A stretch of DNA of 7,801 bases. It comes from Bacteroidia bacterium. Its GTDB lineage: Bacteria; Bacteroidota; Bacteroidia; Bacteroidales; BM523. The stretch covers positions 1-7,801 of the forward strand of contig JACQWN010000463.1 of assembly GCA_016209245.1 (NCBI GenBank), given 5' to 3'. The notes below the pieces were generated by a model that was given only the letters and a program-made list of their open reading frames with translations, ran no database searches and was not told where the DNA came from. The first letter of the stretch is position 1, and every line of letters begins with the position of its first letter. Below are positions 5,646 to 7,801 of the stretch, piece by piece. The translations under genes and the position numbers were made by a program.

Positions 5646-6254
5646 ATGCTATTTAATGTAATCAATAAAATTGAACCTCCTTATACATTTATTAAACCAT
5701 CGGTTAATATTGATGAATATTTTGATATTTGTGATGAAGATACTAATGCCGAACTAATTACCGGAGAATTTATTATGCATTCACCAGCATCTTTTTTACA
5801 TGAGGATATTTTTAGATTTATCTTCTCTTTAATGAACATTTATGTTTCGCAAAAGAAATTAGGTAAAATTTTAGGTTCACGTTTTCCAGTAAAATTGTCA
5901 ATGAATGATGTTTTTGAACCTGATATACTTTTTGTCCCTGAAAATATGAATAAAAATATAACTCAAAACTATTATGAAGGCTGTCCGCCTTTTGTTCTTG
6001 AAATCCTTTCACACACAACAAAAAAATATGATCTTGGTGAAAAACTTGTAAAATATTTCAAGTATGGAGTCAAAGAATATTGGGTAATAGATCCTTTTGA
6101 AAAATGGTTAAGGATTTATTCTTCAAAAGCTAATTACAATCAATACAACACAGGCAAAATAAGTTCAAAGGTAATCAATAGCTTTTGGATTAATGTTGAA
6201 TGGCTATGGAATTTACCATTTGAAAAAGATTGTCTTGATAAAATTTTGGAGTAA
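5646..6254 (+). CDS. Uma2 family endonuclease-like protein (DUF820)
   Basis: An intact protein of 202 residues, a normal family length. The Uma2 motifs appear in order: A-E-L-I-T-G-E-F-I-M-H-S-P-A at 35-48, H52 following it, F-E-P-D-I-L-F-V at 90-97 with the catalytic-type Asp93, P-F-V-L-E-I-L-S at 115-122 with Glu119, and Y-F-K-Y-G-V-K-E-Y-W-V-I-D-P at 137-150. By family knowledge these adopt a PD-(D/E)xK nuclease fold. The biological role is not established, although many copies are scattered through bacterial genomes. ATG 5646 is the natural start, in an A-rich leader with no Shine-Dalgarno site, as usual in Bacteroidota. It is transcribed away from the MNT/HEPN relic and appears to be a single-gene unit, with no visible partner gene. 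All expected acidic residues are kept, so it may be active. Confidence 0.92.
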   Translation: MLFNVINKIEPPYTFIKPSVNIDEYFDICDEDTNAELITGEFIMHSPASFLHEDIFRFIFSLMNIYVSQKKLGKILGSRFPVKLSMNDVFEPDILFVPENMNKNITQNYYEGCPPFVLEILSHTTKKYDLGEKLVKYFKYGVKEYWVIDPFEKWLRIYSSKANYNQYNTGKISSKVINSFWINVEWLWNLPFEKDCLDKILE

Positions 6255-6274
6255 AAAAATAATTTATAAATTTA
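6245..6274 (+). promoter_or_regulatory. Weak candidate promoter for the DUF5689 lipoprotein gene
   Basis: TTTG at 6245-6248 overlaps the end of the Uma2 gene. TAAATTTA at 6267-6274 follows after 18 bases and differs from TAnnTTTG only in the last base. The predicted start of transcription is about 45 bases before ATG 6326. The spacing is plausible, but such motifs are easy to find in DNA this AT-rich. Confidence 0.25.
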
Positions 6275-6314
6275 GCTAATAAAATATCTGAAACGTTAGT
6301 TAAATTAAAAAGAA

Positions 6315-6329
6315 ATGAAAAAGAAATGA
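6315..6329 (+). promoter_or_regulatory. Mini-ORF (5 codons with stop) overlapping the lipoprotein start codon
   Basis: The sequence GAAATGAAAAA occurs twice in tandem (6312-6322 and 6323-6333). The first copy makes ATG-AAA-AAG-AAA-TGA, whose TGA (6327-6329) overlaps the true start ATG (6326-6328) as ATGA. It could couple translation to the lipoprotein gene, or be a harmless slippage duplication. Confidence 0.3.
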
Positions 6330-7573
6330 AAAAGATAATTTCAATACTCTTATCATGCGGAATAATTGCCATAGCAATTAGTTGTGTAAAAAAAGAATTT
6401 GACGAACCGCCGGTCAATTCAATACCCGAAGGTTTGCGGAAGAGTATAAAACAAATAAGGGAGATGTATCAGGGGCAGGCAATTGCACTAACCGACGAAA
6501 TGTCGGTTTATGGAACCATTACCATGGACGATCAGAATGGAAATATATATAAGACCGCCTATCTTCAGGATACATCTGGGGCTATCAGTCTGCATTTCCT
6601 TTCTTCGGGCGGGGTTTACAAAGGCGATTCTGTCAGAGTTTACCTGAAGGGCTTGACATTGACAACTTATGGCGGTGCTATTCAACTGGATTCTGTAAAT
6701 GCCGACCGACATGTCATCAAGCAGGCGACTTTGATAAACCGCAATCCTGAATTGGTAACAATTGACCAAATACAGGCAAATATTACTTCGTTAGAGTCAA
6801 AGCTGATAAAGCTCGAAAATGTGGAGTTTGACGAGGGCGAATTAGGACAAACCTGGGCTGATGCAGTAAACAAAGTATCGAAAGACAGGTATTTAAAAGA
6901 CTGTAACAATAAAGAAATAATTGTCCGTTCCAGCGGTTATGCAAATTTTGCTGCCGAAACAATACCCGGCGGAAAAGGAATTCTGATTGCTATTGTAAGT
7001 GTCTATAACGGCACACCGCAACTGGTAATACGTGAACCCGGCGAACTCTCATTAGACAGCACCCGTTGCGATGGCAGTAGTCCGAATATTTTAATATTAT
7101 TAAATAAAAATTTTGAAGATAACAGTCTTACATCAGGGGGTTGGAAATCAAAAACTGTAACAGGCACAATAAGCTGGAGCGTTGATGAATATAATAGCAG
7201 CAAATTTGCAAAAGCATCGAGCTATAACAGCGGAGATGCCTCGAGTGAAACATGGCTGATATCGCCAGCCATTGACCTTTCTTCAGCTCCCTCTCCTGTT
7301 CTGGTCTTTGAATCTGCCTGTAATTATAGCGGGCCTGATGTCGAACTGTACATTTCCACAAGCTATGATGGAACAAGCACTCCTAATATAAGTGATTGGA
7401 CAAAGCTTACAGCGGTTCTCTCAACAGGAAGCTGGGTATGGCAAGGTTCAGGCAATATTGATTTATCATCTTATACGGTGAATAATGTTTATATTGGTTT
7501 CAGATATACCGGTACAACCACCGTCGCAAAAACCTGGGAGATAGATAATATTAAGATTAAAGCTGAAAATTAA
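6326..7573 (+). CDS. DUF5689 and choice-of-anchor-J-like domain lipoprotein
   Basis: A 415-residue surface-type lipoprotein. The signal peptide ends A-I-S-C with the lipidated Cys20. Residues about 38-245 match DUF5689: two OB-like beta units, with S-V-Y-G-T-I-T-M-D-D at 60-69, A-Y-L-Q-D-T-S-G-A-I at 78-87 and K-G-D-S-V-R-V at 99-105. Residues 257-413 look like a choice-of-anchor-J or DUF5017-type jelly-roll: N-K-N-F-E-D at 260-265, S-S-E-T-W-L-I-S-P-A-I-D-L at 306-318 and W-E-I-D-N-I-K-I at 404-411. In Bacteroidota such proteins sit on the outer membrane and often accompany TonB-dependent receptors; a glycan- or nutrient-binding role is inference. The start ATG 6326 is certain from the signal peptide. 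A tandem 11-base duplication just before it creates a second, out-of-frame ATG at 6315. The gene looks visibly more GC-rich than the Uma2 gene beside it. There is no T9SS tail. Confidence 0.88.
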   Translation: MKKIISILLSCGIIAIAISCVKKEFDEPPVNSIPEGLRKSIKQIREMYQGQAIALTDEMSVYGTITMDDQNGNIYKTAYLQDTSGAISLHFLSSGGVYKGDSVRVYLKGLTLTTYGGAIQLDSVNADRHVIKQATLINRNPELVTIDQIQANITSLESKLIKLENVEFDEGELGQTWADAVNKVSKDRYLKDCNNKEIIVRSSGYANFAAETIPGGKGILIAIVSVYNGTPQLVIREPGELSLDSTRCDGSSPNILILLNKNFEDNSLTSGGWKSKTVTGTISWSVDEYNSSKFAKASSYNSGDASSETWLISPAIDLSSAPSPVLVFESACNYSGPDVELYISTSYDGTSTPNISDWTKLTAVLSTGSWVWQGSGNIDLSSYTVNNVYIGFRYTGTTTVAKTWEIDNIKIKAEN

Positions 7574-7613
7574 AAGTAAATAATAAATATTTGGCTTAAT
7601 TTTTAAATTATAT

Positions 7614-7644
7614 TTTGAAATATACGCCAGATTTTTTAATTTTG
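7614..7644 (+). promoter_or_regulatory. Candidate Bacteroidota promoter facing the right edge
   Basis: TTTG at 7614-7617 and TAATTTTG at 7637-7644 are separated by 19 bases, a full match to TTTG / TAnnTTTG. Transcription would begin near 7650 and run off the right edge. No convincing coding start is visible in the remaining 150 bases, so the gene or RNA it serves lies mostly outside the window. Confidence 0.4.
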
Positions 7645-7801
7645 TAAAAAAGTACATTTCCCGGAAAGTTTTATACAACAATATAACCCGCGCGTTAAAA
7701 TGGTTGTGAATATTGAAAATGTTCACAAATTTTTATTTACGCATTGCTGTTAATGCTTGGTCTATATATTTTATTATGAGAACCTTATAGCATTAATGGA
7801 C

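Noticed and set aside
7466..7726. 86-codon minus-strand open frame near the right edge
   Set aside because: It overlaps the end of the lipoprotein gene antisense and has no domain, signal or start context.
7690..7801. Possible gene start at ATG 7700 or nearby at the right edge
   Set aside because: The frames from the visible ATGs close within about 20 codons (for example M-V-V-N-I-E-N-V-H-K then a stop), with no recognisable protein.

Overview
The window looks like a low-GC Bacteroidota genome, probably an environmental or metagenomic contig. The evidence is a type IX secretion (T9SS) C-terminal sorting domain, a DUF5689-type surface lipoprotein, Bacteroidota-like promoter motifs (TTTG with TAnnTTTG), little use of Shine-Dalgarno sites, and a CCTGACAGGTTT inverted repeat of a kind I associate with this phylum from memory. 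There are no rRNA, tRNA, CRISPR or transposase genes.

Left third (1-3006, + strand). The first gene is the C-terminal part of a secreted right-handed beta-helix protein with a T9SS sorting tail (66-1193). Its frame reads open back to base 3 except for one TAA at 39-41. The second is a multi-spanning membrane protein resembling GT-C glycosyltransferases. It is split by one in-frame TAG at 2358-2360 into 1329-2360 and 2361-2921. Each gene is followed, about 8 to 13 bp after its stop codon, by a copy of the same 72-bp imperfect palindrome (1202-1273 and 2935-3006; 54/72 identical without gaps). The arrangement is cassette-like. Bases 3007-3613 hold no supportable gene.

Middle (3614-5262, - strand). 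A compact two-gene operon encodes a LolA-like periplasmic carrier (4296-4937) and a lipoprotein (3614-4273). Such pairs are found in aryl-polyene/flexirubin-type clusters, but none of the biosynthetic genes is present here. Directly upstream lie the remains of an MNT/HEPN nucleotidyltransferase toxin-antitoxin pair. The MNT piece (5068-5262) has lost its catalytic N-terminal half and carries an internal TAA. The HEPN piece (4951-5081) keeps only its first ~25 and last ~18 codons, in two different frames. These relics are not visible as ordinary ORFs. An 83-bp inverted-repeat element (5322-5404) sits just beyond the broken MNT end.

Right third (5443-7801, + strand). An intact Uma2-family nuclease-like gene (5646-6254) is followed by a lipoprotein with DUF5689-like and choice-of-anchor-J-like regions (6326-7573). 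The window ends in a non-coding stretch with a good candidate promoter facing right (7614-7644).

Overall this is an accessory or decaying region: three old reading frames carry in-frame stops and one has an internal deletion, while four genes (LolA-like, lipoprotein, Uma2, DUF5689) look intact. I found no clear new multi-gene system. The most unusual items are the post-gene palindromic repeat and the hidden MNT/HEPN relic.
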